The notes beneath the pieces were generated by a model. It made no database searches. It worked only from the letters and a program-made list of their open reading frames with translations, and was not told the origin of the DNA. From positions 1 to 64,000 of the forward strand of contig NZ_BOLX01000009.1 of assembly GCF_016861915.1 (NCBI RefSeq): a stretch of 64,000 nucleotides of DNA. Direction: 5' to 3'. Within the stretch, counting starts at the first letter, position 1. Each line of letters begins with the position of its first letter. Source of the stretch: Apilactobacillus nanyangensis (lineage in GTDB: Bacteria > Bacillota > Bacilli > Lactobacillales > Lactobacillaceae). The translations under genes were made by a program, and so were the position numbers. Below are positions 1-7,828 of this stretch, piece by piece.

Positions 1-32
1 CAGCTAATTTTAATTCTTTAGAAAACATAAAA

Positions 33-70
33 GAACCCCTTAGGTTAGATTTCTCCAACTCAAGGGGTTC
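33..70. terminator. Hairpin at left edge, terminator-like on the minus strand
   Basis: A perfect 9-bp inverted repeat (GAACCCCTT at 33-41, AAGGGGTTC at 62-70) has a 20-nt loop that can extend the stem through GGTT/AACT. On the minus strand it is followed at once by TTTTATGTTTTC, so it resembles an intrinsic terminator for minus-strand transcription. No minus-strand gene is visible between here and asnB. On the plus strand it could end a gene left of the window, but the U-rich stretch begins only about 20 nt later. Confidence 0.45.
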
Positions 71-318
71 AGTTCACTTATCAGCGTCTTTTTGTTTTAT
101 ATAAATTTATAGCGCTTTTTAGACGATTTCACTGGACAGAAGAGTAGATATGATTATACTTAATAATATTAGTTTGTGTACTATATAAATTTGTATCAAT
201 GATTAAATTGCTATTTTTATGGCCTAAAATCTGAATATTTTGTTACAATAAAATAAGTACGATTAAAAAGTAACTAAAAATTATTAATACATTAAAAAAA
301 CAAAGGGGAATAAAACTT
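71..318. other. Intergenic region upstream of asnB
   Basis: An AT-rich stretch with no credible ORF and no T-box or riboswitch signature that I can recognise. A weak promoter candidate is TTGTTA followed 17 nt later by TTAAAA, around 240-268. The asnB ribosome binding site is AAAGGGG, about 10 nt before the ATG. Confidence 0.4.
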
Positions 319-2202
319 ATGTGTGGATTTTGTGGATATGTAAATCATAAAGATGTGCCTAACGACACCATTGAAAAGATGGCTAATCGAATTAAGCATC
401 GTGGCCCTGATGATGAAAAGTATTTCCAAGACGATAAAGTATCAATGGGATTCCGTCGTCTATCAATTATTGACTTAGCTCACGGTGGCCAACCACTATA
501 CAGTAAAGATAAGAAGAAAGTATTAACCTTTAACGGTGAAATTTACAACTACCAAGAAATTAGAGATGAATTAATTTCTGAAGGTTGGGAATTTGAAACT
601 GACGTTGACTCAGAAGTTCTAATTCGTGGATACGAAGCATGGGGTCCAAAACTATTGGATAAACTTCGTGGTATGTACGCATTTGTTATTTATGACAGTG
701 CTAACAACGAAATCTTCGGTGCACGTGATCATTTCGGAATCAAGCCACTATACTACTACGACGATGGCGACGCATTTATGTACGGTTCTGAATTAAAAGC
801 ATTCTTATCAAATCCTGCATTCAAGAAGGAATTAAACCTAAAACTTCTACCAATTCACTTAAGTTTTGAATTTATTCCATCAGCAGAAACAATGTTCAAG
901 AACGTTTACAAAGTAATGCCTGGTACTTACTTCATTCACCACATCGATGAAAAGAAGACTGAAACACACAGATATTACAAGTTCAACTACGATCACATTG
1001 ATGAATCACAAACAGTTGAAGAAGACGCCAAGAAGATTGAAGCAATCGTTAAGGATTCTGTAAAGGCCCACATGATTGCTGACGTTGAAGTTGGTAGTTT
1101 CCTATCAAGTGGTGTTGACTCAAGTTACGTTTTAAATGAAGCTTCAAAATTAAAACCAATTAAGTCATTCTCACTTGGGTTCAATGATTCTAAGTTCAGT
1201 GAATTATCATGGTCAACAGATTTTGCTCAACAAATCGGTCAAAAGAACACACCAATCAAGATTACTGGTGATGACTACTTTGATTTCTTACCAACTATGA
1301 TGTACTACATGGATGAACCACTTTCAAATCCATCAGCTATTCAATTATTCTACTTAGCTCAAGGTACTAGTAAAGAAGTTAAGGTTGCTCTATCTGGTGA
1401 AGGTGCCGATGAATTCTTTGGTGGTTACAACACTTACCTAGAAGCAATTCCATTTGAAAGATATCAAAAATACGTTCCTGGATTTATCCGTAGTGCATTA
1501 GCTAAGATGGCTACTAAGATGCCTCGTTTCCACGGTCGTCGTTTCTTAATTCGTGGTGCTCAACCATTGAGTGAAAGATACTATCGTGTTAACTACGTAT
1601 ACAACTACGATGACAGAAACAAGTTATTGAAGGACCCATCATTGAACGTTGATTCAGGTGCATACTCAAAATACATTTTTGATGAAGTAGCTGACAAAGA
1701 CGAAATGACTCAAATGCAATACTTTGACATCAATGCATGGTTACCATTTGATATTCTACAAAAGGCTGACCGTATGAGTATGGCTAACTCTCTTGAAGTT
1801 AGAACTCCATTGGTTGATAAGAAGGTTGCTGAATTCGCTGCAACAATGCCAATTAAGACTCGTATTAATAAAGAAGGTACTAAGATTTCACTTCGTAAGG
1901 CAGCTGAACGTGCATTACCTGATAAGGTTGCTATGAAGGAAAAACTTGGTTTCCCATCACCAATTGCATCATGGATCAGAGAACCTAAGTTCCATGAAAG
2001 AATTGTAAGAGCATTTACTTCTGATGTTGCTGAAAAGTTCTTTAACACTGATGAATTGTTAAGAATTCTAAAGGAACACGATGAAGGTAAATCAAGCATG
2101 CAAAAGATTATGACACCTTACCTATTTATTCTATGGTATGAAGTATACTTCCCAGAAGATACAAATGCTGATACTATTAACAAGGTACAACTACAAGCAT
2201 AA
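319..2202 (+). CDS. asnB: Asparagine synthase, glutamine-hydrolysing; probable peptidoglycan amidotransferase
   Basis: Transfers ammonia from glutamine to an ATP-activated carboxylate. The N-terminal Ntn glutaminase domain starts MCGFCGY, leaving Cys2 as the nucleophile after Met removal. The synthetase domain carries the pyrophosphate loop SSGVDSS and the motif GEGADEFFGGY. At 627 aa it has the usual AsnB length. It heads a tight operon with murE, a D-aspartate ligase and aspartate racemase. Members of this family amidate wall precursors: AsnH of Enterococcus faecium converts bridge D-Asp to D-Asn, and L. plantarum AsnB1 amidates mDAP. From context I infer amidation of the D-Asp bridge rather than free asparagine synthesis, but the sequence alone does not decide this. 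Confidence 0.9.
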   Translation: MCGFCGYVNHKDVPNDTIEKMANRIKHRGPDDEKYFQDDKVSMGFRRLSIIDLAHGGQPLYSKDKKKVLTFNGEIYNYQEIRDELISEGWEFETDVDSEVLIRGYEAWGPKLLDKLRGMYAFVIYDSANNEIFGARDHFGIKPLYYYDDGDAFMYGSELKAFLSNPAFKKELNLKLLPIHLSFEFIPSAETMFKNVYKVMPGTYFIHHIDEKKTETHRYYKFNYDHIDESQTVEEDAKKIEAIVKDSVKAHMIADVEVGSFLSSGVDSSYVLNEASKLKPIKSFSLGFNDSKFSELSWSTDFAQQIGQKNTPIKITGDDYFDFLPTMMYYMDEPLSNPSAIQLFYLAQGTSKEVKVALSGEGADEFFGGYNTYLEAIPFERYQKYVPGFIRSALAKMATKMPRFHGRRFLIRGAQPLSERYYRVNYVYNYDDRNKLLKDPSLNVDSGAYSKYIFDEVADKDEMTQMQYFDINAWLPFDILQKADRMSMANSLEVRTPLVDKKVAEFAATMPIKTRINKEGTKISLRKAAERALPDKVAMKEKLGFPSPIASWIREPKFHERIVRAFTSDVAEKFFNTDELLRILKEHDEGKSSMQKIMTPYLFILWYEVYFPEDTNADTINKVQLQA

Positions 2203-2234
2203 TTTTTAAATCTTGATATAAGGAAGTAAAAACA

Positions 2235-3773
2235 ATGGCTCTTGGAATTGATGAAATAAAGACAATATTAACTGAACATGGACTAATACAAGAAATTGTA
2301 TCAGGTGAGGATGTTTCATTTGATGAAGTAACTTACGATTCCAGAAATGTTAAACCAAATACATTGTTCTTTTGTAAGGGTAACTTTAAACCCGAATACT
2401 TAGCGATGGCTAAGAAAATGGGGGCTACAGGTTACGTTGCCGAACAAAAGTATGATGAAGGTAATGGCTTAACTCAAATCATTGTGAATAACGTGCAAAA
2501 GGCAATGTCTCTAGTAGGCGCTGCCTTTTACTGCTATCCTCAAAATGATTTGTTTGTTATTGCTTATACCGGGACTAAGGGGAAGACAACATCTTCTTAC
2601 TTTGCTAAAAGTATTTTAGATAACACCAATGACAATAAAACAGCATTGATTTCTACAATTGATACTGTTGTTGGAAACGAACCATCACAACGTTTTAAGT
2701 CACATTTAACCACTCCTGAATCATTAGATATCTTTAACTACATGAGACAAGCAGTGGATAATGGAATGACTAGTTTAGTAATGGAAGTTTCATCACAGGC
2801 ATACAAAAAGTTAAGAGTCTACGGACTTCATTTTGATGTGGGAATTTTCTTAAACATTTCACCGGATCATATTGGTCCAAACGAACATCCAACATTTGCT
2901 GACTATCTACATTGCAAGGAACAACTAATGGTTAATTCCACACATTGCATTATTGATGCAGACACAGATTATATGTTAGATGTCTATGAAGCAGCTAAAG
3001 CAACTACTGAACCAGATAAAATTTATCTATTTAGTAGAGATAAAAAAGAATTTAAAGATGTCCAAATTGATTTCAACTTCTCAAGCATCTCAGACACAAT
3101 CGATAGCAATGAAATTAGAGTAGTTGCTAATAGTGAAAAAGCTAAGAAGATGAATGTCGAAGATGACTACAAGATTGGAGTTGTCGGAGATTATAACGAA
3201 TCTAATGCAATGTCTGCAATTATCGCAGCTGCCTTGGATAACGCTAGTTCTTCTGATGCCAAAAAGGGATTGAAGGATGTATTTGTTCCAGGAAGAATGG
3301 AATCATACAAATCCAAGAACAACGGTACAATTTACGTTGATTATGCCCATAACTACGCTAGTATGCATGCACTATTAGGATTCTTGAAGAGTAATAATCC
3401 TGATGGCAAAGTAATCGTGGTAGTAGGAAGTCCTGGTAACAAGGGACTAGATCGTAGAGAAGGTTTTGGAAAAGCTCTAACCGAAAGTGCAGATATCGCA
3501 TTTTTAACTTCTGATGATCCAGCCTTTGAAGATCCAAAGGACATTATTAACGAAATAGATTCGTACATTAATCATGATAAAGTTGATGTTCATATTGAAC
3601 TAGACAGAAAAATGGCTATTAAAAAGGCTATTCACGCCGGTGATAATAATGCTATGATAGTAGTTGCTGGTAAAGGAAGAGATCCTTACCAAAAAATCAA
3701 CGGCGTAGATACTCCATACGAAACAGATCCCGTCGTGGTACAAAATGTTTTGAGAGGGATAGATAATGAGTAA
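2235..3773 (+). CDS. murE: UDP-MurNAc-tripeptide synthetase, L-lysine type
   Basis: A cytoplasmic Mur ligase adding the third residue to UDP-MurNAc-L-Ala-D-Glu, using ATP. Visible motifs are the P-loop TGTKGKTT (112-119), the central-domain motif LNISPDHIG and the late motif VDYAHN. The specificity loop reads DDPA (427-430). MurE enzymes that use mDAP have DNPR here, and the Lys enzyme of S. aureus has DNPA, so the missing Arg points to L-Lys. The length of 512 aa is normal. It lies 32 nt after asnB and overlaps the next gene by 8 nt. A Lys residue supplies the epsilon-amino group used by the downstream D-Asp ligase. Confidence 0.93.
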   Translation: MALGIDEIKTILTEHGLIQEIVSGEDVSFDEVTYDSRNVKPNTLFFCKGNFKPEYLAMAKKMGATGYVAEQKYDEGNGLTQIIVNNVQKAMSLVGAAFYCYPQNDLFVIAYTGTKGKTTSSYFAKSILDNTNDNKTALISTIDTVVGNEPSQRFKSHLTTPESLDIFNYMRQAVDNGMTSLVMEVSSQAYKKLRVYGLHFDVGIFLNISPDHIGPNEHPTFADYLHCKEQLMVNSTHCIIDADTDYMLDVYEAAKATTEPDKIYLFSRDKKEFKDVQIDFNFSSISDTIDSNEIRVVANSEKAKKMNVEDDYKIGVVGDYNESNAMSAIIAAALDNASSSDAKKGLKDVFVPGRMESYKSKNNGTIYVDYAHNYASMHALLGFLKSNNPDGKVIVVVGSPGNKGLDRREGFGKALTESADIAFLTSDDPAFEDPKDIINEIDSYINHDKVDVHIELDRKMAIKKAIHAGDNNAMIVVAGKGRDPYQKINGVDTPYETDPVVVQNVLRGIDNE

Positions 3774-5016
3774 TTTAGAATCTAATTTTACAGTTGTTCT
3801 ATTAGGTAGTGATTTCAATGCTTATGGAATGGCTCGTTCATTATACGAAAAATACAGAAAACCCGTGAAGGCATACGCTGAACAAGCACTTGCACCTACA
3901 CGTTTTACAAAAATTGTTGACTTAACTTTGATTGATGGCTTTAGTGAAGATCCAAAATGGATTGAATCAATGAAAGAACTTAAGAAGGAATATGCATCAC
4001 ACAAAGAACCAGTTATCTTAATTGGTTGTGGTGATGGTTATGCTGAATTAATTTCAAAACATAAGAATGAATTAGAAGATGTCTTCGTTTGTCCATACGT
4101 TGATTATGACTTAATCAAGAAATTAAACAGTAAAGAAAACTTCTATAAGTTATGTGAAGAATACGATTTGCCATATCCAAAGACAAAGATTATTTCTAAG
4201 AATGACTTTGAAAGTGATACAAAGATTGAACAACCATTTGGTTATCCAGTCGCATTAAAACCTACCAACAGTGTTGAATGGTTGGATGTTCACTTCGAAG
4301 GCAGAAAAAAAGCATTCATTATTGAATCACAAGATGAGTTTGAAGATATAATTGAAAAGATTTATACCAATGGATATACTTCAGATTTGATTCTTCAAGA
4401 CTTCATTCCTGGTGATGATAGTAATATGCGTACTTTAAATGCATACGTTGACAAGAACCACAAAGTTAAGATGATGTGTTTAGGCCATCCATTATTGGAA
4501 GACCCATCACCAGCAGCTATCGGTAATTATGTAGCTATCCTTCCAGAATATAATGAAAAACTATATTCAATGGTTCAAGGATTCTTAGAAAAGATTAACT
4601 ATGTTGGTTACGCTAACTTTGATATGAAATATGATACTCGAGATAATACTTTCAAACTATTTGAAATTAACTTGAGACAAGGTAGAAGTAGTTTCTTCGT
4701 TAGTTTAAATGGCTACAACTTAGCTGATTGGGTCGTTAGAGATTACGCATTCGATGACTTATCAGATAAAGAAACTGTTTACGCTAATGAAAACAAAGAC
4801 AATCGCTACCTATGGTTAGGTGTTGGCGAAGGGGTCTTCAAGAAATATGCTAAGGACAACGCAGACAAAGAATTTGCACTTCAATTAATTAAGAAAGGCC
4901 AATACGGTACTACTTTCTGGTATAACCGTGACAAGAGCTTTAAGCGTTGGTTATTAGACGTTTGGATTAAGCATAACTACGCTAAGAACTTCAAACGTTA
5001 CTTTAGCGAAAAATAG
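3766..5016 (+). CDS. D-aspartate ligase (ATP-grasp, Aslfm-like)
   Basis: A 416-aa ATP-grasp carboxylate-amine ligase, close in length to Aslfm of E. faecium, which joins the beta-carboxyl of D-Asp to the epsilon-amine of Lys in UDP-MurNAc-pentapeptide. The fold shows a glycine-rich start (VVLLGSDFNAYGMAR), an ATP-binding Lys in YPVALKP, and a C-terminal metal/phosphate motif FEINLRQGRSS where Glu and Asn would bind Mg. The ATG lies inside the end of murE behind AGAGGG, so the two are translationally coupled. With racD supplying D-Asp 10 nt downstream, the assignment rests on both family and context. The general family name would be carboxylate-amine ligase. Confidence 0.85.
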   Translation: MSNLESNFTVVLLGSDFNAYGMARSLYEKYRKPVKAYAEQALAPTRFTKIVDLTLIDGFSEDPKWIESMKELKKEYASHKEPVILIGCGDGYAELISKHKNELEDVFVCPYVDYDLIKKLNSKENFYKLCEEYDLPYPKTKIISKNDFESDTKIEQPFGYPVALKPTNSVEWLDVHFEGRKKAFIIESQDEFEDIIEKIYTNGYTSDLILQDFIPGDDSNMRTLNAYVDKNHKVKMMCLGHPLLEDPSPAAIGNYVAILPEYNEKLYSMVQGFLEKINYVGYANFDMKYDTRDNTFKLFEINLRQGRSSFFVSLNGYNLADWVVRDYAFDDLSDKETVYANENKDNRYLWLGVGEGVFKKYAKDNADKEFALQLIKKGQYGTTFWYNRDKSFKRWLLDVWIKHNYAKNFKRYFSEK

Positions 5017-5026
5017 GGATGATAAA

Positions 5027-5746
5027 ATGAGACATTTCTTTTCAATTATTGGTGGAATGGGAACAGAAGCTACCGAAAGTTATATTCATTTATTGAATCA
5101 ACGAACACCAGCTAGTAATGATCAGGAATATTTAAATTATATCCTTGTAAATCATGCGACTGTCCCAGACAGAACCAATTACATTTTAGACAATACTAAA
5201 CCAAACCCATTGATTCCACTGAAGGAAGACATTAAGCAACAATCACAATTAAATCCTGATTTTTTTGTGATTCCTTGTAACACTGCTCATTTCTTCTTTG
5301 ATGAATTACAGTCAGCAACTAACGTGCCAATTTTGCATATGCCAAAAGAAGCAGTTGCTGAAATTAGTAATGTGTATCCTAATGCCAAGAGAATTGGTTT
5401 GATTGCTACCAAGGGAACCATTTTCGATGGTATTTACGATACTGAAGTGCAAAATGCTGGATACCAAATCGTAAAACCAACTGAGCATATTCAAGAAGAA
5501 ACAATGGATTTGATATACAAGTATGTCAAAGAACAAAATAAAGTTAACAAAGAACTATACCATCACATCTTAGATGAAATGAAAAACGAGATGGATTGTG
5601 ACGTAATCATTTTGGGTTGTACAGAATTATCTGTGGCCGAAGAACGTGCTTCAGATCATGATTACCCAGTGATTGATGCTCAATCAGTCTTAGTTGACCG
5701 TTCAATTGAATTAGCTTTAAAGAACAGAGAAAAAGACATCGAATAA
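5027..5746 (+). CDS. racD: Aspartate racemase
   Basis: A PLP-independent Asp/Glu racemase interconverting L- and D-aspartate by a two-cysteine mechanism. The two catalytic cysteines are visible as VIPCNTAHF (Cys84) and ILGCTELS (Cys198), and the N-terminus IIGGMGTEAT is typical of the family. At 239 aa it has full length. It is the last gene of the asnB-murE-ligase-racD operon and provides the D-Asp that the preceding ligase uses. Its final codons form the left arm of the operon terminator, with the TAA stop in the hairpin loop. Confidence 0.92.
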   Translation: MRHFFSIIGGMGTEATESYIHLLNQRTPASNDQEYLNYILVNHATVPDRTNYILDNTKPNPLIPLKEDIKQQSQLNPDFFVIPCNTAHFFFDELQSATNVPILHMPKEAVAEISNVYPNAKRIGLIATKGTIFDGIYDTEVQNAGYQIVKPTEHIQEETMDLIYKYVKEQNKVNKELYHHILDEMKNEMDCDVIILGCTELSVAEERASDHDYPVIDAQSVLVDRSIELALKNREKDIE

Positions 5747-5760
5747 TTCGATGTCTTTTT
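5731..5760. terminator. Bidirectional terminator, racD / yisL-like
   Basis: GACATCGAA (5735-5743), loop TAA, TTCGATGTC (5747-5755), flanked by AAAA on the left and TTTTTT on the right. It therefore works on both strands for the two convergent genes. The loop is the racD stop codon. Confidence 0.93.
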
Positions 5761-6098
5761 TATATTACATTATAGATGGTGATGCCAATCAAAGCTAAAA
5801 TAACTACGATTAGGCTAATTACATTGAAGTTAATAAGGTGATTTTGTTGTTTGTTTGTATAGTTTAATTCTGTTAGACCACCAAGTAGGACGGCTAATAC
5901 ATCAGCAAATATTGCGGTGTAGAAACGATGATCCGAAACTCGAATGGTGATAACGATTTGGGTAATTAGTATTAATATATATATTATTCGACTAGCAATT
6001 AACCATTGAATGACTCTTTTTACTGATATTCTGGTAATACCAATTATGGTTACTGCTATATAAATAAATAACATTATTAGTGTTAAGCTAGCCCACAT
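5760..6098 (-). CDS. DUF1516 / UPF0344 (YisL-like) membrane protein
   Basis: A small protein of 112 aa with four predicted membrane segments, resembling the UPF0344 family of which B. subtilis YisL is a member; the segment SRIIYILILITQ resembles the conserved RLFYILIIL region there. I chose the ATG at 6098 because AGGAGGAG sits 7 nt before it; an upstream in-frame ATG at 6128 lacks a site. Function is unknown. It is monocistronic and convergent with racD. Its 5' side shows a TGATAAAAT extended -10. Confidence 0.7.
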   Translation of the reverse strand: MWASLTLIMLFIYIAVTIIGITRISVKRVIQWLIASRIIYILILITQIVITIRVSDHRFYTAIFADVLAVLLGGLTELNYTNKQQNHLINFNVISLIVVILALIGITIYNVI

Positions 6099-6146
6099 GA
6101 TATCTCCTCCTAAAATGTATTTTATCATAAATAATTATAATTAAAC

Positions 6147-6174
6147 TTGAATTAAATTATTAGAGTGATAGAAT
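6147..6174 (+). promoter_or_regulatory. Promoter of hicDH
   Basis: TTGAAT (6147-6152), 16-nt spacer, TAGAAT (6169-6174), with TG one base before the -10 (extended -10 TGATAGAAT). Confidence 0.7.
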
Positions 6175-6202
6175 AACAACAACGTTAAAGGAGGTATGTT
6201 TT

Positions 6203-7132
6203 ATGACAAGAAAAATTGGTATTATTGGAGACGGAAACGTTGGTGCAGCAGTTGCTCATCATATTGTCGTTTCTGGAATCGCTGATGATTTGGTGATGAT
6301 TGATCATAATGAAGCAAAGGTTAATTCAGATGCCTTAGATTTTAGGGATGCAATGTCTAACCTTAAGTTTCATACAAATATTGAAGTTAATAACTATGCC
6401 AGCTTAGCTGATGCTGATGTTATCATTTCAGCTGTTGGTCATATGGAATTAATTAATGCTAATAAGGATAAACATGACCGCTTTGCTGAATTAACGGCAA
6501 ATGTTGAGGAAGTTAAAGATGTTGCTAAACACATTAAAGAGTCTGGCTTTCATGGGATTATCATTGTAATTACTAATCCAAATGACGTCATTACCTCCTT
6601 ATATCAACGTGAAACTGGATTTGCAAAGGAACGTGTTATTGGAACAGGTACATTGCTTGATTCAGCAAGAATGAAGAGGGCAGTTGCTGCAAAACTTAAT
6701 ATTGATCCTCGTTCAGTAATTGGTTATAACTTAGGTGAACATGGTAATTCTCAATTTACTGCATGGTCAACTGTTCAAGTATTTGATAAGAGTATTTTCG
6801 AATACGCTGAAAAATATAATATCGACCTAGATGAAATCGATAATGATGCTCGTATGGGTGGATTTACTGTTCATAGTGGTAAGGGATACACTAATTTTGC
6901 TATCTCAGCATCAGCTGTTAAGTTAGCTGAAATTGTTTTACAAGATGCTAAGACAGAATTAGCAGTTTCTAACTACCGTGAAGAATACGGTACATACTTA
7001 TCTTATCCAGCAATTGTTGGACGAAATGGAATTGAAAAACAAATTGATTTAGATCTTCCAGAAAAGGAACAAAAGCAACTTCAAGCTTCAGCAGATTATA
7101 TTAATCAAAAAACTCGTGAAATCAGCGATTAA
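6203..7132 (+). CDS. hicDH: L-2-hydroxyisocaproate dehydrogenase (LDH/MDH superfamily)
   Basis: An NAD-dependent reductase of branched 2-keto acids to L-2-hydroxy acids, at the end of leucine and other amino-acid breakdown in lactobacilli. The Rossmann start is GIIGDGNVGAAVAHH. The substrate Arg is expected in the GTGTLLDSARM region, and the catalytic His lies in GEHGNSQF. Plain L-LDHs have Asp after GEHG, and the Asn-Ser here is the pattern of Weissella L-HicDH. Length 309 aa matches that enzyme. A good AAAGGAGG site precedes the ATG. The substrate range cannot be read from the sequence. Confidence 0.87.
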   Translation: MTRKIGIIGDGNVGAAVAHHIVVSGIADDLVMIDHNEAKVNSDALDFRDAMSNLKFHTNIEVNNYASLADADVIISAVGHMELINANKDKHDRFAELTANVEEVKDVAKHIKESGFHGIIIVITNPNDVITSLYQRETGFAKERVIGTGTLLDSARMKRAVAAKLNIDPRSVIGYNLGEHGNSQFTAWSTVQVFDKSIFEYAEKYNIDLDEIDNDARMGGFTVHSGKGYTNFAISASAVKLAEIVLQDAKTELAVSNYREEYGTYLSYPAIVGRNGIEKQIDLDLPEKEQKQLQASADYINQKTREISD

Positions 7133-7179
7133 TCAGTAATTAGGAGAGATTAATATTTTCTAAAAAAAGCCTTGATATT

Positions 7180-7220
7180 AATAACGCGTTTTGATATTAT
7201 CAATATCGCGTTATTTTTTA
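7180..7220 (+). terminator. Terminator after hicDH
   Basis: AATAACGCG (7180-7188) and CGCGTTATT (7207-7215), followed by TTTT. The inner sequence TTGATATTATCAA can continue the stem. It lies just upstream of the DUF2187 gene, whose site is AAGGAGG. Confidence 0.88.
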
Positions 7221-7236
7221 TTAAGGAGGCAAAAAG

Positions 7237-7461
7237 ATGGCTGAACCAAAAGAATTACAAATTGGCGACCACGTTTCTGCACCTAGATTCGGTTATTTAA
7301 AACATGACTTTGCTGGAACAATTGAAAAAGTATATGAAAATTCAGTAATGGTCTTTATCGACGAACACCATGAAGAAGATGGCATCGTCGTTAATGAATA
7401 TAATAAGCGTGCGGTTGTTAGCAAGAAAGTTGCTAAACCATCAAAGAAAAAAACAGCTTAA
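7237..7461 (+). CDS. DUF2187 family protein
   Basis: A 74-aa soluble protein. The middle part (about residues 7-58, from QIGDHVSAPRFG to NKRAVVSKK) looks like the small beta-barrel, KOW-like DUF2187 fold common in lactobacilli. The tail is lysine-rich (SKKKTA), which would suit nucleic-acid binding, but no function is established. It is a single gene between a terminator and the tRNA-Gly promoter, with an AAGGAGG site. Confidence 0.7.
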   Translation: MAEPKELQIGDHVSAPRFGYLKHDFAGTIEKVYENSVMVFIDEHHEEDGIVVNEYNKRAVVSKKVAKPSKKKTA

Positions 7462-7466
7462 CAAAC

Positions 7467-7495
7467 TTACCAAAAATTGTAACGTGTGATATAAT
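7467..7495 (+). promoter_or_regulatory. Promoter of tRNA-Gly
   Basis: TTACCA (7467-7472), 17-nt spacer, TATAAT (7490-7495), with an extended TG. The tRNA starts 13 nt downstream. Confidence 0.75.
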
Positions 7496-7508
7496 GTTTT
7501 TTGTATCT

Positions 7509-7579
7509 GCGGGTATAGTTTAGTGGTAAAATATGAGCTTCCCAAGCTCAGGTCGCGGGTCCGATTCCCGTTACCCGCT
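7509..7579 (+). tRNA. tRNA-Gly (anticodon CCC)
   Basis: A 71-nt cloverleaf. The acceptor GCGGGTA pairs with TACCCGC (7572-7578). The anticodon stem TGAGC/GCTCA encloses the loop TTCCCAA, giving anticodon CCC for GGG. The T-arm is CGGGT/TCCGATT/CCCG. CCA is not encoded. It is followed directly by the argS leader, so the two may share a transcript. Confidence 0.94.
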
Positions 7580-7594
7580 TTGTCGCGTAAACCG

Positions 7595-7805
7595 ACAGAT
7601 ACTGTTCGATAATAAAAGACTAGTAGACATATTCCATTAACAAGCGACGTCGGATTTGGTGAGAGCCGATGATTAGGGTATGTTGAATTCGCACTTTTTA
7701 GAATTATGATTAATTAAATAATAAAGCGGATATTTTATATCAAATAGAGTGGTACCGCGGGTTATTCCGTCTCTTACAATTATTAATATTGTAAGGGACT
7801 TTTTA
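7595..7805 (+). promoter_or_regulatory. T-box leader of argS (Arg specifier CGC)
   Basis: The T-box core GAGTGGTACCGCGG lies at 7747-7760. The terminator arm GTCTCTTACAAT (7769-7780) pairs with ATTGTAAGGGAC (7788-7799) before a T-run. In stem I the codon CGC (7690-7692), followed by A, is the likely specifier. The stem I base pairs ACATA with TATGT. A candidate -10 GATAAT (7608-7613) lacks a clear -35. Uncharged tRNA-Arg should allow read-through into argS. Confidence 0.9.
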
Positions 7806-7828
7806 TATATTTATGGAGGTTTTGGATA

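Noticed and set aside
6203-7132. L-lactate dehydrogenase
   Set aside because: GEHGNSQF instead of GEHGD and overall similarity to Weissella L-HicDH favour hydroxyisocaproate dehydrogenase.
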